Shown here piece after piece: positions 1 through 10,922 of a stretch of DNA of 64,000 nucleotides. Positions within the stretch are counted from its first letter, which is position 1. Each line of letters opens with the position of its first letter. The notes beneath the pieces are model-generated. The model was not told the DNA's origin. It worked only from the letters and a program-made list of their open reading frames with translations, and made no database searches. The position numbers and the translations under genes were made by a program. This DNA is from Kingdonia uniflora (Eukaryota > Streptophyta > Magnoliopsida > Ranunculales > Circaeasteraceae): contig JACGCM010000604.1 in NCBI GenBank assembly GCA_014058105.1, forward strand, positions 434,001 to 498,000. Direction: 5' to 3'.

Positions 1-1145
1 TCTACACCGCATATGTTGAACAACAAAGTAACCTATGAAGAGATGTTCTCTACCCTCATTGTAAGCCTTTGAAGACTTGATAAATAGAGGTAGTGCGCAT
101 ATGTTTCCGGACTAGCTTTTCTTGAGTCACTAGGTAGTTCCTAATCATCATCCAACAAGTGAATCCATGTCTAGGAACAACAATTGGATCCCATTCAACA
201 GTAGGACAATAAGGCATAAGCTTATCAACAGTAGAGCTCACAATAAACTTAAAAAGGACTGAAGCTTTCCAAATAATATTGTTACAAGCATTAGGGGCAT
301 CTAAGATAGGAGGCATATGGTTAGAAATATCATGAATATTATGGCTAATATGGGCAGGGATATTCCATTTGTTGAAGTTACTAACCTTTGCAACATCTCC
401 TAAATAAGAATTGTACTTGTAATGCTATCTGAAGTCAGCTTTATGAATATTTTTTTCATGCCAATGATCATGCCAAAAGGATGTGTTATGCCCATTCCCA
501 ATGATGTGGAGCACTTGGTGTTGTGAGTCATCTCTAGAATTTAGAATTTGTCTCCACACCCAAGAGCAAACCCTAGGGATGTTGATGCTCCAAAAATTCT
601 TCCCTCTAATCAAGTTCTTATGCATCCAGTTAGGTGAAGAAGAGCTTTCCTTAGTAGCTAACTTAAAGGTCTGCTTCATGATTGAAACTTTATTCCATAA
701 TTTAATATTCCTCAGACTAAGCCCTCTTGCACAGTTAGGAGTACAAACAATGTTCCAAGCAATATGAGTGACCTTCCTACCTGCCTCATGACTAAACCAC
801 AAAAATCTAAAACATATAACATTTATCTTGTCAATCACAAATTGGGGTAATATAAAGATATTCAACCAATAGACATTAAAGTTATAAATAATAGATTTAA
901 GCAATTGAGGTCTACTTGCAACATATATAAGACAAGTATTTGTGCTTCCAAGAAAGAATTCTACTTGTCATATTTTTAATTAAAGGAACACATCCCTTAG
1001 CTCTAAGCTTAAAAGATATAAGGGAAATCCCAAGGTGCTTAAAAGAGGTAGTAACCTCCTCAAACTAAAGAATATTACAAATAGAGAATTTAGTGCTCAT
1101 GTCAACCCCAAAGAAGTAGATAGCAGATTTAGTATTATTAACTTC
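1..1145 (-). pseudogene. LINE (non-LTR retrotransposon) 3' part: end of reverse transcriptase and zf-RVT region
   Basis: Minus-strand reading frames between about 1140 and 56 resemble the C-terminal half of plant L1-type LINE ORF2. Around 1000-930 is the stretch that in LINEs reads like KHLGISL...SWKHKYLSY. At 904-425 a frame carries KSIIYNFNVYWLNIFILP and later FWHDHW, both typical of the thumb/connection region. At 316-56 follows the zf-RVT-like segment with PRHGFTCWMMIRNYLVTQEKL. Stops and a frame break near 420 show it is dead. It is cut on the left by the window edge and on the right at about 1148, where a hAT-type terminus starts in the middle of the LINE reading frame. Confidence 0.8.
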
Positions 1146-1149
1146 AAGG

Positions 1150-1400
1150 TAGGCCTGCGAAAATAGCCCTCTAGCCCTTGGCCCGGCCTAACCTGCCCCT
1201 TAAAAAATAGGGCTTGAGCCTTTCAAAGCCCTACTTTAAACACCATTGGGCTGGGTTGACCCATCCCTTACTATTGGTAGGGCAGGGTCAGGGTATACTG
1301 TTTGCATCCCTTAGCTCGGCCCTTCGCCTAGCCCTTTCGCACTTGATCTAACCCTCATTAAACCCGCCCGTACTAAGCCCTTAAAAATATGATTTAAATT
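1150..1400. mobile_element. Left terminus of decayed hAT element (hAT-1), GC-rich subterminal region
   Basis: The sequence TAGGCCTGCGAAAATAG interrupts the LINE frame at 1150 and is followed by about 230 bp rich in GGGCT/AGCCC and GGCCC motifs on both strands. This is the usual look of hAT subterminal transposase-binding arrays, and it resembles the termini of the two hATs at 37.2-45.7 kb. No matching right terminus was found in the window, so the right end is either lost or too diverged. From 1401 to about 2030 the sequence is AT-rich with no feature seen. Confidence 0.5.
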
Positions 1401-2033
1401 TGATTTAATTCTATCTAGTATTTACATCCACTTTTTTAGTCTATATTTTGATAGGCACTGTATATTTTAAATTTGTAATGAATATAAGAGATCATTTCTT
1501 TTTATTTTGTAGTAAAATAGTTTATACTCTTAATTTAATTTTTTTAACATAAAATATTCAAATTTCTTCCAATATAATAAATAAGGGATCCTTAACTTGC
1601 CATTTTGTAGTAAACAAATTTTTAGCCTTACTTATATTATAGTAATAAAGTTTATATTTTCCCGATAATTTTATCAAAAAATATAGCAAAATGTCAATAC
1701 ATAATATAAGCATCTATTGTTACTAATAGTATATCAATACATATTCTTGCTATATTGCAGTAAATCAAACATATATTCATAGTATATTTTCCCATAAAAA
1801 TATAGTAAGAGTATTCTATTTAAGTAGGACATCCTCACACCATATCCTTCATATCACAATACCAATCTCTGTAAGTAATTATCTTTGTTTGTCTTTATGC
1901 TATTTATAATTTCTTTAACATAAGTTATGAAGTATGATAATTTAGATTAAACAAACATTTATCATGCTTCATAAACTAATATGTTAAAATTTTTAGTTGT
2001 ATTAATTAATCATTATTTTATTTTATTTTGCAG

Positions 2034-2372
2034 ATCTCATAAATCGATAGATTATGCCATGAATTTTCTAACTTCATCTTGTCCGGACTCGGCCGAGTTT
2101 CACTCCCCCATTTCGTCTGAAGCTATGATGCCAACCCCGTTAGAATTGGTAGGTTCTCCTTTGGTTCCCATTACTATAAAAAAAAATGTAAGATTTTGGA
2201 AGCATAGGAGTATTTCAATAAAAAGGCAATAAAAATGGCTGATTGAACAAATAAGGGTTGATTGTAAGTATTGCACCAAAAAATTTGTTGTGGAGGTAAT
2301 AGTGGAACTAACCACTTGTATAGACATGCTCAAGAATATGTAAGGAGAACCACAACCGACATTAATATGTAG
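2034..2372 (+). pseudogene. hAT-1 transposase N-terminal exon with BED zinc finger remnant
   Basis: An acceptor-like TTTTGCAG precedes 2034. The frame reads through a Ser/Pro-rich leader, then VRFWKHRSI, CKYC and, after a one-base frame change, NHLYRHAQEY. The order W...C-x2-C...H-x3-H is that of a BED finger at the start of plant RICESLEEPER/DAYSLEEPER-like hAT transposases. Stops (for example after KRQ) and the frameshift make it non-functional. The downstream half of the transposase is at 9525-10766, so the MULE between them probably inserted into this gene. A small local duplication (TTGTTGTGGAGGTAATAG at about 2286 and again at about 2407) sits at the break. Confidence 0.55.
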
Positions 2373-2811
2373 TCCTACCTAAGGAGAACCACAGCCGTCA
2401 TTAATATTGTTGTGGAGGTAATAGAGAAATTTTGACTACAGTCTCATCTATAGACTGAATATTCGCCTTTAGTCCCCAAGTTGTTTGAATTTGTAGTTTT
2501 GGTCCCCAAATTGCCTCTGACCACAGGTCAACCTTCATTGAGCTCAAATTTTGACATGAACTGACTAAACTACCCTTATACGAGTTGCACGTAATTTCTT
2601 CTAATAGGTAAACAAGTTGTCTTCAGGTCATCTCTTTACCAAAATAATCCCCAACGGTCATCTCCTTCTTCAAATACCCCAACAGTCATCTCCTTCCCAA
2701 ATTCCTTTAATTTTTCTAATTTTTGGTGTTGGTCATCTCCTTCCAAAATACCTCCATTAAAGCTCTCTCTCTCTCTTTCTTATTTCTAAGTTTTGGTATT
2801 AGTTTGTTTCT

Positions 2812-3603
2812 ATGTCAATAGGAGGTAAAAGTTGAGGTGGAGGTAGACGTAGTGGTGGTGGTGATGATATGAAGGTAAAATCACTTTATATCTCGCTGCC
2901 TCTCTAATTAATCAGGTATTTTATGTGAATTTTGAGAAATCATCATTGAAGCTTAAATCTAAGAAATAGGGAATAAAGACAAATTGCAGCAACATAAATT
3001 GGGACTAAATACTAATTTATTGATGATTTATGATTTTTGTTGTAGGATAATTTGTGTCCTATCTGTGATCAAACTTTTTATGGTATTGAGGATTGTTCAT
3101 GGTTATATAGTATGTGCAAGAAGCCAAATTGCAGTGGAATAATACAATTTCATGTTTCTAAGTCAATAGAGAACCTTGGTAGAAAGTACTTAAAATGTTA
3201 ATTCCCTACCTGTGGTGCTTTCCAATGGTTGAGTGAGGCCATTGGGCAATCTTTAAATTCACCAAGTATGAGTAGCTCCTCTTTTAAAGGTGGCTACTTT
3301 GGTTATGTGGAAACTGGGCACTGGTAAAGAAAATGTCCTTGGAGGACTGTAGTTTGCCCTAAAGGTGGCTGTTGATTCATGAAATTGTGTAAATCTACTA
3401 TTCAGAGAAGTAAGGGTAAGATATTCTTAGTTTATGAAAATGTTGAATGTAAGCACTTTATGTGGGTAAAAGACTATATGCATGAAGAAGGAAAGAAGAA
3501 TGCATTATTTGATACTACGATTAATTTGAATGTCAAGGTGAGTGTGACTATGAGATTGGATGAATTTTGCAAGGAGTTTAAAGACAAATCCTTAATGGGA
3601 TGA
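2812..3603 (+). pseudogene. GRF-type zinc finger protein (two GRF domains and a zinc knuckle), disabled
   Basis: Exon 1 (2812-2870) starts ATGTCAATAGGAGG and is Gly/Arg-rich. A GT...AG intron (2871 to about 3045, acceptor TTGTTGTAG) leads to exon 2. Exon 2 encodes CPICDQTFYG, then NLGRKYLKC and FPTCGAFQWLSEAI, which fits a GRF zinc finger (Cys ... GRxxxxC ... CxxFxW). Next comes a CCHC-knuckle-like VETGHW-x-RKCPWRT whose first two Cys are replaced by Tyr, and then a second GRF-like unit with SKGKIFLVYENVECKHFMW. Four in-frame stops (TGA, TAA, TAA, TGA) and both Cys-to-Tyr changes can each be explained by one C-to-T or G-to-A transition. Its position opposite MURA suggests it is a MULE gene, not a random neighbour. 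Confidence 0.6.
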
Positions 3604-3815
3604 GATTGAGAGTTTCTTGTGATACAAGTTAGGGATATGTGCAATTCTTCTTATATACTTCTTCTTATACAAGTTCTTCTTATAGAAGTTAGTGGTCATG
3701 TGTGCATACTCTACACATACTTAACATACCCCCAAACCTTCCCCTTAACCATTATCCCCCCAACTGCCAACATTGGGAAACCAGAATCTTATAAAACTCC
3801 CTTAATGCCTTTTTT

Positions 3816-4210
3816 TCTATAAAACCAAGCCTTTCCCCATACCTTCTTCAAAACACAAGTATTTCTTCTCTTATCTTATCTTCAAAACCTAAAAAAATAC
3901 CTCTTTTCTCTGCAACTGAGAGTGACTCTTCTTCTGAAGAAGGGTACATTAGATTTACTGCATGCTATGATTCATCCTCTAAAAGTGAGGCTAGCTGGAT
4001 GGAGGAGGAGAAGAGTGAGTATGGGTAGACAGAAGAAGAGGAGGAAAAAGAAACAGACGAGGAAGAAGAAGAGACGGATGAGGAAGACGAAGAAGAGACA
4101 GATGAGGAAGAAGAAGAGCTGACAGACGAGGAAGAAGAAGATAAAGATATTGAAGAAAATGGAATAGAAGATAAAGATGAAAATTTTATTTGTATCTGTG
4201 AGTATTAGTT
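3816..4210 (+). pseudogene. Small acidic (Ser/Glu/Asp-rich) ORF with its own TATA-like box
   Basis: TCTATAAAAC at about 3816 looks like a TATA box and is followed by a CT-rich leader. From about 3890 the frame encodes SATESDSSSEEG, a short mixed segment, and then repeats of (E/T)DEEEEE to about 4160, ending ICICEY-stop at about 4208. The repeat DNA is GAGGAAGAAGAAGAGACGG-like, in units of 15-27 bp. No start ATG is present (an ATA occupies the likely place) and one TAG interrupts the frame after SEYG. No function recognised; it could be a MULE accessory ORF or a captured fragment. The 4211-4380 stretch is T-rich with 3'-UTR character. Confidence 0.35.
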
Positions 4211-4384
4211 TGTTTTCTAGGTTCTCTTTTGGGATCCCTTCTCTTTTTGGGATGTAGAGATGTTTTTGTTTTTGTTTTGGATCCCAGAAGGTGTTTTTGC
4301 ATTTGTTTAGGTTCTCTTTCAGTTTTTGTATTGTGGTGGTGGTAATTGTTTTGTGAATTAATGAAAATGCAATTTCCTTTATTG

Positions 4385-4520
4385 ATATAGCTTTGTATTG
4401 TGGAGCTGCCTTTTTATGTATTGTGGAACTGCCATTTCTTGTATTGTGGAACTGCCTTTTTTTGTATTATGGAACTGCCATTTTTTTTTATCTTTTCCCT
4501 TTTTTGTATTGTGGCAATTT
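4385..4520. repeat. Short tandem repeat, unit about 26 bp (TTTGTATTGTGGAACTGCC)
   Basis: Four to five imperfect copies of a TTGTATTGTGGAACTGCC unit follow one another between 4393 and 4520, with variable T-runs between them. It lies in the intergenic space between the convergent MULE genes and has no coding sense. Confidence 0.75.
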
Positions 4521-4544
4521 CTAACCAAAAATGGGTACCTGCAC

Positions 4545-4765
4545 ATTTCAGATCATTGAGTACCTGTACACCTGTATATTTCAGACCAATTTGACTGTGT
4601 GAGTACCTTCTGTACATGTTAGACTAGTCATACCTTTCCCCATACCTCCTACACATCTTAGACTAGTCAGACCTTTCCCCATACCTTCTACATATTTTAG
4701 ACCAGTCAGACCACTGTGAGTACCTTCTACACATTTCAGACCCGTATAATTGTGTGAGTACCTAT
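4545..4765. repeat. Tandem repeat, unit about 38-40 bp (ACACATTTCAGACTAGTCA...ACCTTCT)
   Basis: About five to six diverged copies of a unit containing TACAC/ACATxTTAGACTAGTCA followed by GAGTACCT or CCCCATACCT. The GAGTACCTG word recurs alone to about 4930. The 4766-5040 stretch otherwise shows nothing. Confidence 0.7.
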
Positions 4766-5199
4766 AAATTTTTAGAGATGCTATAGACAAACAACAATAA
4801 ACAAGCATAGGCATGTAATAGAGTGAGTACCTGTTAAGTTACAAAATAGACAAACAAGAAACATTCATGAAAAAAACTGCAAAAATTAATAGAGTACCTG
4901 TTAACATTCATGACAGAAATAGAGTACCTGCTAACATTTTCAGTCTAACAAGCAGCAAACATTTTTAGTCTATATAGCCAAACAAATGTACTTTTTAACA
5001 TGCAGTTAAATGTTTCTAAATTAAGTCATACTGTCACACTTTCCAATTCTTGCGAGAAGATTGATAGCCTTTCTTGTAAGGGCTAGAGCTTGGGGCATGA
5101 GCTTGCTATATTGATGCCCTAATTTTCTTTGGGGCTTGAGCTTGCCATGTTGATGCCCTAGTTTGCCTTTGAGTTTAAGTAGCTTGATACTGCCTTTGG

Positions 5200-5690
5200 G
5201 CTTGACTTGTTTATCTCTGCCTTGGGGCTTGAGTAGCTTGAGATTGTCTTTGGGCTTGACTTTGCATTGGGGTTGAGTAGCTTGAGACTGCCTTTGGGCT
5301 TGACTTTCTCTAGTTTGCCATGGGGCTTCAGTAGCTTGAGACTGGCTCTGAGCTTGACTTGCCCTAGTTTTCCTTGGGTTTACAGTAGCTTGAGACTGCC
5401 ATTGGGCTTGACTTGCTCTAGTTTACCTTGGGGTATCAGTAGCCTGAAATTTCCATTGGGCTTGACTTGCTCTAGTTTGTCTTAAGGCATCAGTAGCTTG
5501 ATTTTTCCTTTGAGTTTGCCTTGATTGACTTTGCCTTAGGCCTTGAGTAGCTTGAGTTTGTCTTTGAGTTTTCCTTGATTGTGTTTGCCTTGGAGCTTAA
5601 ACTTATTGTGTTGATGCCCTAGTTTTCCTTAGGGCTTGACTTGCTTGAGTTTTCCTTGGGGCTTCAATATCTTGAGCTTGCCTTGTACCC
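5200..5690. repeat. In-frame 54-bp tandem repeat at the 3' end of the MURA gene
   Basis: Units beginning ACTGCCTTTGGGCTTGACTT and ending CAGTAGCTTGAG recur at 54-bp spacing between about 5285 and 5500, with more diverged copies on either side (5060-5690). Read on the minus strand, 54 bp is 18 codons and gives Lys/Pro/Gln-rich repeats such as KPQGKLKQVKP. It therefore looks like an expanded low-complexity C-terminal tail of the transposase. Confidence 0.8.
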
Positions 5691-8084
5691 TAGAAGATAT
5701 CCCACCGCCACCACCTATACCACCACTTCCCCTCCATCTCATATTTGGTGTTACAGGTGGTAAGCCAATACTATTGATATGTCTTGCCATGTTAACATTT
5801 GTATCTACCCTCTTAGGTTCTATTATCACTCTTGGCCTTGGTGTTGTTGGTGCTCCCGTACAAGTTTTCTTGTTGTGACCATAGCCAACACATTTTTCAC
5901 ATCTCTTCTACCTCTTTTCTTCATCTTGATAAGGGATTCTTTGTTTTCTTGGTCTCCCAGCTCCTCTCACCAATGGGGGAGGTAGAAAATGGCTTTCTTG
6001 GTCTGTAGGCTGCATATAATGTAAAAATAAGCATACATATCAAATATTAACTTAGAAACACTTGTGCTCGAATATAAACCTTCTCTCATTCTGATCCATC
6101 AACTATAGGATATATGGCATTTTTAAATGTTTGGACATATAAAGCAACTTTGTGAAAACAAGAAACATAGCTGTTAGCCATCCATAAAAAAAAGTTAGCT
6201 TTTAAAACATTAGAGACACAACTTTGTATACATTTAGATTATTAACCAAAAAATACTTTACTTACTTAACCCATGGCCACCCATAAGGGAGTATAGCACT
6301 AACAACATGCACACATAGTAGTTCAGAAAGTTGCCGCTCATGGCAGTTACATTCATGTGTGTTGGTGTTCACTCTCCATCTTTAACCATTTATTCCAATT
6401 GTAGGAAAAGATCATGATATGAACCCTTGCACCTAATATTGACCATAGCATTTGATCATCTTATCAATGTGGGCTTGTGCTCTAGGGATCAGTACCAAAC
6501 CTATAAAAAGGATATACATATAGTCACATAGTAGTTTATGAAAAGAAGAAGAGATCTCGAACAATAAGAAAAGGTTTTGTTTAGCTTGCTTGCTTCTTCC
6601 CGCTCTTTTACCTTGAGCCTAATGACATACATGAGTTTTATCAGCATTATATTTAGTTTTTCTAGTAACTTATGGATTGGCCTGTCCCTAATCTTCAAAA
6701 TCCAAATGTTAAAAGACTCAAAGAAGTTACTTGTGATGTGTTTACACTTGGCAGTGAAATCAAAGAGGGACCTAGCCTAGTATTCAAATGGCTCTTTAAG
6801 TAACCAGTCATGAGTAGCTAAGGTTTTAAGTTTGAGTTGGTCCATGTGCTTGTTCTTTTCAGATTGCTTAAATACCTTTGCTGCACTCCACACTATCCAC
6901 TCTATTTGGATCCCCCTGTAAAACTTCTTCATATTCTTGTACATATGTCTAAAGCAGAATTTGTGATTTGCATGAGGAAAAAGGGTAGTCACAACATTAA
7001 TGAGTCCCTTTTGTCTATCTGATATGAATGTTAGCTTTTGATTATGTAGAATGAGATAGGGTTGAAGAACCTTAAGGAAGTTGGTTCAATATTTTTATAT
7101 TATGATCTGCATAAGTAAACTGTAATAGGGAATATGCCATTGTTATCATCCAAGGCAATCACAGATAGACAACCCCCCCCCCCCCATATTTACCCTTTAG
7201 AAAATAATCATCCAAGCTAAGTATAGGTCTACACCCACTTAACCATCCATCAAAACTTTTCTTAAACATCACCAATAAACTTTTCCACTGGTCACTTTAA
7301 AGATCTTTACTACATTTGGCCAAACTGCCAGGGTTAGCCAATAAGACTTGTCTCATAAATTCAGGTTACAGAATATAACCATCATCATATGATCCAACTA
7401 TCCTCTCCATGCATATAGTCCAAGAGTTCTATAAAGTATAATATGAAATATCAGCATAATACCTTCATGATATTAACACCTTCACACCTACTGGTCTAGT
7501 GGTTCTCACTGTCCTAATTGTTACTTCAACTTCCTCTACCACCCACTGGGCATTTGCATTTTTGTTAGATTGGCCACTCCTACCAGGACATGTGCGAATA
7601 AGATTACTACTGGCCCTCGTACTGAAAGTTATGCCATCTGGGCTAACCTTAGCATAAAACATCTATTGAGAATTGAATGTTTCAACCTCAGTACAAATGT
7701 CTCTTACCCTCATATAGTCATTCTTTTTTTATTGGAATTGGTACATGTTCACAATGGCCCATTGCCTTAAAAAAAAGCTCTGCAAACATCACCCGTGGGC
7801 CACTCTATGCCTATAAACATCTCTAACCCAAGATTATGTACATGTAATGTAGTATGATGTACTTTATGATGTACTTCAGCTTCTTTTATTATAAAAATGT
7901 TATCACATTCTTTAGCCAAATCTCTGAACTCATCATCACATCTGTCTATATCAACTTGGGTTGGACCATCATTACCATCAACTGATGAGTGATTTGAGTA
8001 ATACCCTTCCTCTGTATCTAGGCAATCTGGGTTAGCTTTTGCCCAACTATTCCAAGCATCAACTTCTTCATCATTATTTGAAGC

Positions 8085-8220
8085 CTCTCCCCCCAATCTA
8101 GCTCCAGCCTCAGCTTCAGTATTAATTGGGGCCTTTCCCCCAATCCAACTCTAGCCTCAGTTTCTGCATTAACTGGAGCATCTTCCCCCAATCTAACTCT
8201 ACCCTCAGCTTCAATATTAG
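8085..8220. repeat. 48-bp in-frame tandem repeat in the MURA N-terminal region
   Basis: About three copies of a unit CCCCCAATCTAGCTCCAGCC...TTCAGTATTAATTGGGGC, spaced 48-49 bp. On the minus strand it encodes repeated E-x-RVxLGE / RLELDWGE blocks. Frame disturbance between copies makes neighbouring frames look like alternative repeats. Confidence 0.7.
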
Positions 8221-8690
8221 GTTCATCATCACTGAAGTCCATATGTGGTAAATAATCAAGTTCTTCCTCAGGTATACCACTTGCCCTTGGTTTTTGAACT
8301 CTTTTAGTATTTTCTTCACCACTTTGTAAACTATTGCATTTTCTCTTTAACTTTGATACAACCCTTTTTTTTATTTGAGTCACAACTACCTTTTGTCTAC
8401 CCCTGACAATAGTCTCATATTGAAGTGGATCAAACTGTGCACTCTCATGCTGCATTGGATCAAACTATGTAATCTCAACCTCAACCTCAACTTAAAAAGT
8501 AGGACATATTGGTGGTCCTCCATCTGGTTCCATCATAACTATATCTGGCTGTTGAATTAAAGGTGGGGGCACAACTTCTATAGGCACTGTATATACATAG
8601 AAAAGTACATCCCATATACTATCCACATCACTATAATGCCACATCTTATACAAACTTGTATCATCACAAACATCCATTATCTCACATGCA

Positions 8691-8948
8691 CACAATGTCT
8701 TCACCACTATCCCAGAACCAGGTGAGATAACTTCATTTATCCCGACAATATCAGACATAATATACTTCAATAGACCTTGATAGTAATACTGATCCCCATC
8801 AATATTTTCAAATATATCACACATCGTCTTCACCACTATCCCAGAACAAGGTGAGATAGCTTCATTTACCTCAACAATATTGGACATAATATACTCCAAC
8901 ATAACTTGATAGTAATACTGATCCCCATCTATATTTTCTAATATATGC
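8691..8948. repeat. 129-bp tandem duplication (two copies) in the MURA N-terminal region
   Basis: 8691-8819 and 8820-8948 are direct copies with few differences. Both contain GTCTTCACCACTATCCCAGA and TAGTAATACTGATCCCCATC. 129 bp is 43 codons, so the reading frame is kept and the minus-strand protein repeats an FENIDGDQYYYQ...IVVKT block. Confidence 0.85.
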
Positions 8949-9524
8949 ATGTCCCCATCAATGTATAGACGATATGTTTATCATGTCTCCCCAAGTTCAT
9001 ACAATCTACCTCCCCAATGAATAATAACAGTTTTAGGTCATTTTTGTCATTATAGCATACTCCTAAACAATATATAATTAAGATAAATATCATGGTAACA
9101 TATCCAAAACACCTAATTTAAAAATACGACTTGTAAAAGCCCCAATTTTTTTAATATACCCTAATTACAAAAAACCAAAACCCTAATTTTATAATTCTAA
9201 CCACTTTTAAAAAGACCCAATTTTGTAATCCAAACTTTAATTCTTAGCACAAATCTTCTAACTTTCGAAATGGGAAAACCAAAGCAACAAATATTAGAGA
9301 GAGATTTACAAATTTTACCTATTTGGAAAGAAAGAGAGAAAGAGGGAGAGAGAAAGACTTACATTGTGATTAGGAGAGAGATAAGAGATTCAAAGGCTTG
9401 ACAAGATCAGGTATTAGATTGTTACACTCTAGTTTTCCAAATCTTTATAATTGTAGAAGATGCATATTTTCCTAAATTTTCTCTTCAAGAATAATTTTTT
9501 GTTTGAGGCAGTTTTGGAGAAGAG

Positions 9525-10766
9525 ATGACCAGAAGACAACTTGTTCACCTGTTAGAGGAAATCACGTGCAACTCATATGAGAGTAGTTTTGTCAGTTCAT
9601 GTCAAAATTTGAGTTCAACGAAGTTGACCTGTGGAAAAACCACTATGAGGAATGATGTCATGAATATTTTTGCGGTTGAAAAGAACATTTTAAATGAAAA
9701 TTTGTGCAAGATTCCGAGGAAGATATGTTTTACCTCGGATATGTGGACCTCAAATCAGAAGTTGGGATACTTGTGCTTAATTGCGCATTTCATAAGTAAT
9801 GATTGGATGCTTCCCAAGCGAATCGTTAGCTTTGCCATGGTCCCTTCTCCTCATGCAGGTCATATTTTATGTGATGTTATTTATGCTTGCCTTCTTGGTT
9901 GGAACTTGACTCATAAGTTATTTATACTTTGATATTAGATAATGCATCCAATAATGATTGTTTTGCCAACATGCTAAAAGAGTATCTTTTTGAGAGTAAA
10001 AAAACTATGAGTAAAGAGTTCTTTCACGTACGCTACAATTGCATATCATAAATCTATTGGTTCAAGATGCCCTTAAATTTATTAAGGGCTCTCTTGAAAA
10101 TATCCGAGAGAACATACAACACATCAGATCATCCCAATACAAGCAACAACAGTTTTTTTATGCCTATAAAACACTTAATATGAAGGCGATGAAATTACTG
10201 TTGGATATTCAACATCGATGGAATGCGACCTATCTTATGTTAGATGCAACAATATCTTATCAAAAGGTATTTGATTTTTTTTTCTATGAGTCAGAATTTA
10301 GTCACATTCCAAATGTCGTTGATTGGAAGTACGCTCTTGTCTTGCGGGAATTTTTCAAAGTTTATTTTGATACTACTAGATTATTCTTCAGAACAACATA
10401 TGTTACCTCAAGTACATTTTGCTATCAGGTGAGCAAAATTTCACTGCTTTTACATAAATATGCAAATGATCCATATTGTAGACTTTAATTTAAAAGCATG
10501 AAAGGTTAGTATATCAAGTAATGGGGTGATATTTCTATTGTTTTAGGGTTAGCTTCATGTAACCCAAGTTATAAGTTTAATATCCTTGAATTATGTCTAG
10601 AAATAAATTATGGATGTAAAGCTATTGAGTCAATGATGGAAACTTAAAAGACTAAACTAAAAGATCTATTTAAGGAGTACCAGCGGAAATTTTGTAATGA
10701 TGAATGCAATCCGAGTGCTGTAGTACCTTCGTTGATTGATGAAGACGACATGGTACTTGCCTTGCT
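9525..10766 (+). pseudogene. hAT-1 transposase, central and C-terminal catalytic part
   Basis: Frames carry, in order, NDVMNIFAVEK, then ICFTSDMWTSNQKLGYL with AHFISNDWML (first catalytic Asp region of hAT transposases), LDNASNND at about 9935 (second Asp region, reached after a frameshift), HIINLLVQDALKFI (the CHIxN-type motif), RWNATYLML, and at about 10600-10700 EINYGCKAIESMMET and LKDLFKEYQRKF. This is the RICESLEEPER-like hAT catalytic order. The hAT C-terminal dimerisation block (around the motif that reads TLS-xAR in other hATs) is missing, and the foldback element at 10.92 kb follows closely. Several stops. Confidence 0.75.
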
Positions 10767-10922
10767 ATCAAAGCGCAGAGCCTCTTAAAGTCAGGGCTGC
10801 GTATTTGATTTACAACGATTTACCGCTTACTTTAATTAGAATTTGGTCAAGATATCATGACCCATTATATGTATTGGTGATTATATGTATCGTGAGCAGT
10901 AAATGCCACATGGTGATTATCT

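Larger units (their letters stand above)
5629..8950 (-). pseudogene. MURA-like transposase of a MuDR-type MULE
   Basis: Reading leftwards from 8950, there is an N-terminal acidic/linker region with duplicated blocks, then at about 7260-7180 the MULE catalytic core start GCRPILSLDD-YFLKGKYGG, followed by LSVIALDDNNGIFPI. At about 6992-6800 comes FPHANHKFCFRHMYKNMKKF and WSAAKVFKQSEKN, the conserved region before the last acidic residue. At about 6360-6280 is a SWIM finger, C-x-C-x10-C-x-H (CNCHERQLSELLCVHVVSA). At about 5905-5865 is a CCHC knuckle, CEKCVGYGHNKKTC, after GRPRKQRIPY. The enzyme would cut and move Mutator-type elements in the nucleus. Many stops and frameshifts, plus a poly-C run at 7170-7183 inside the core, make it inactive. 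Confidence 0.8.
2400..9450 (-). mobile_element. MuDR-like MULE (Mutator-like element), decayed, two convergent gene sets; ends approximate
   Basis: The two halves of the hAT-1 transposase are separated by about 7 kb. That block holds a minus-strand MURA-type transposase (5629-8950) and, on the plus strand, a GRF zinc-finger ORF and an acidic ORF (2812-4210). Convergent transcription of two gene sets is the layout of maize MuDR. The outer 300-400 bp on each side contain pyrimidine- or purine-rich leader-like stretches (2770-2790 and 9330-9360), as expected for promoters near long TIRs. I could not align convincing terminal inverted repeats or a 9-bp target duplication by eye, so the limits are inferred from where the hAT-1 frame stops and resumes. 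Confidence 0.55.

Noticed and set aside
483..767. Plus-strand ORF of 94 codons
   Set aside because: Antisense to the LINE reverse transcriptase frame at 904-425.
5200..5690. CRISPR-like regular repeat
   Set aside because: Units are contiguous, without spacers, 54 bp, in frame with a transposase tail, in plant DNA.
2400..9450. Long TIRs for the MULE
   Set aside because: Both flanks have pyrimidine/purine-rich stretches and loosely similar words (GGTCATCTCTTTACC against GGTCATTTTTGTC), but I could not align them beyond chance.
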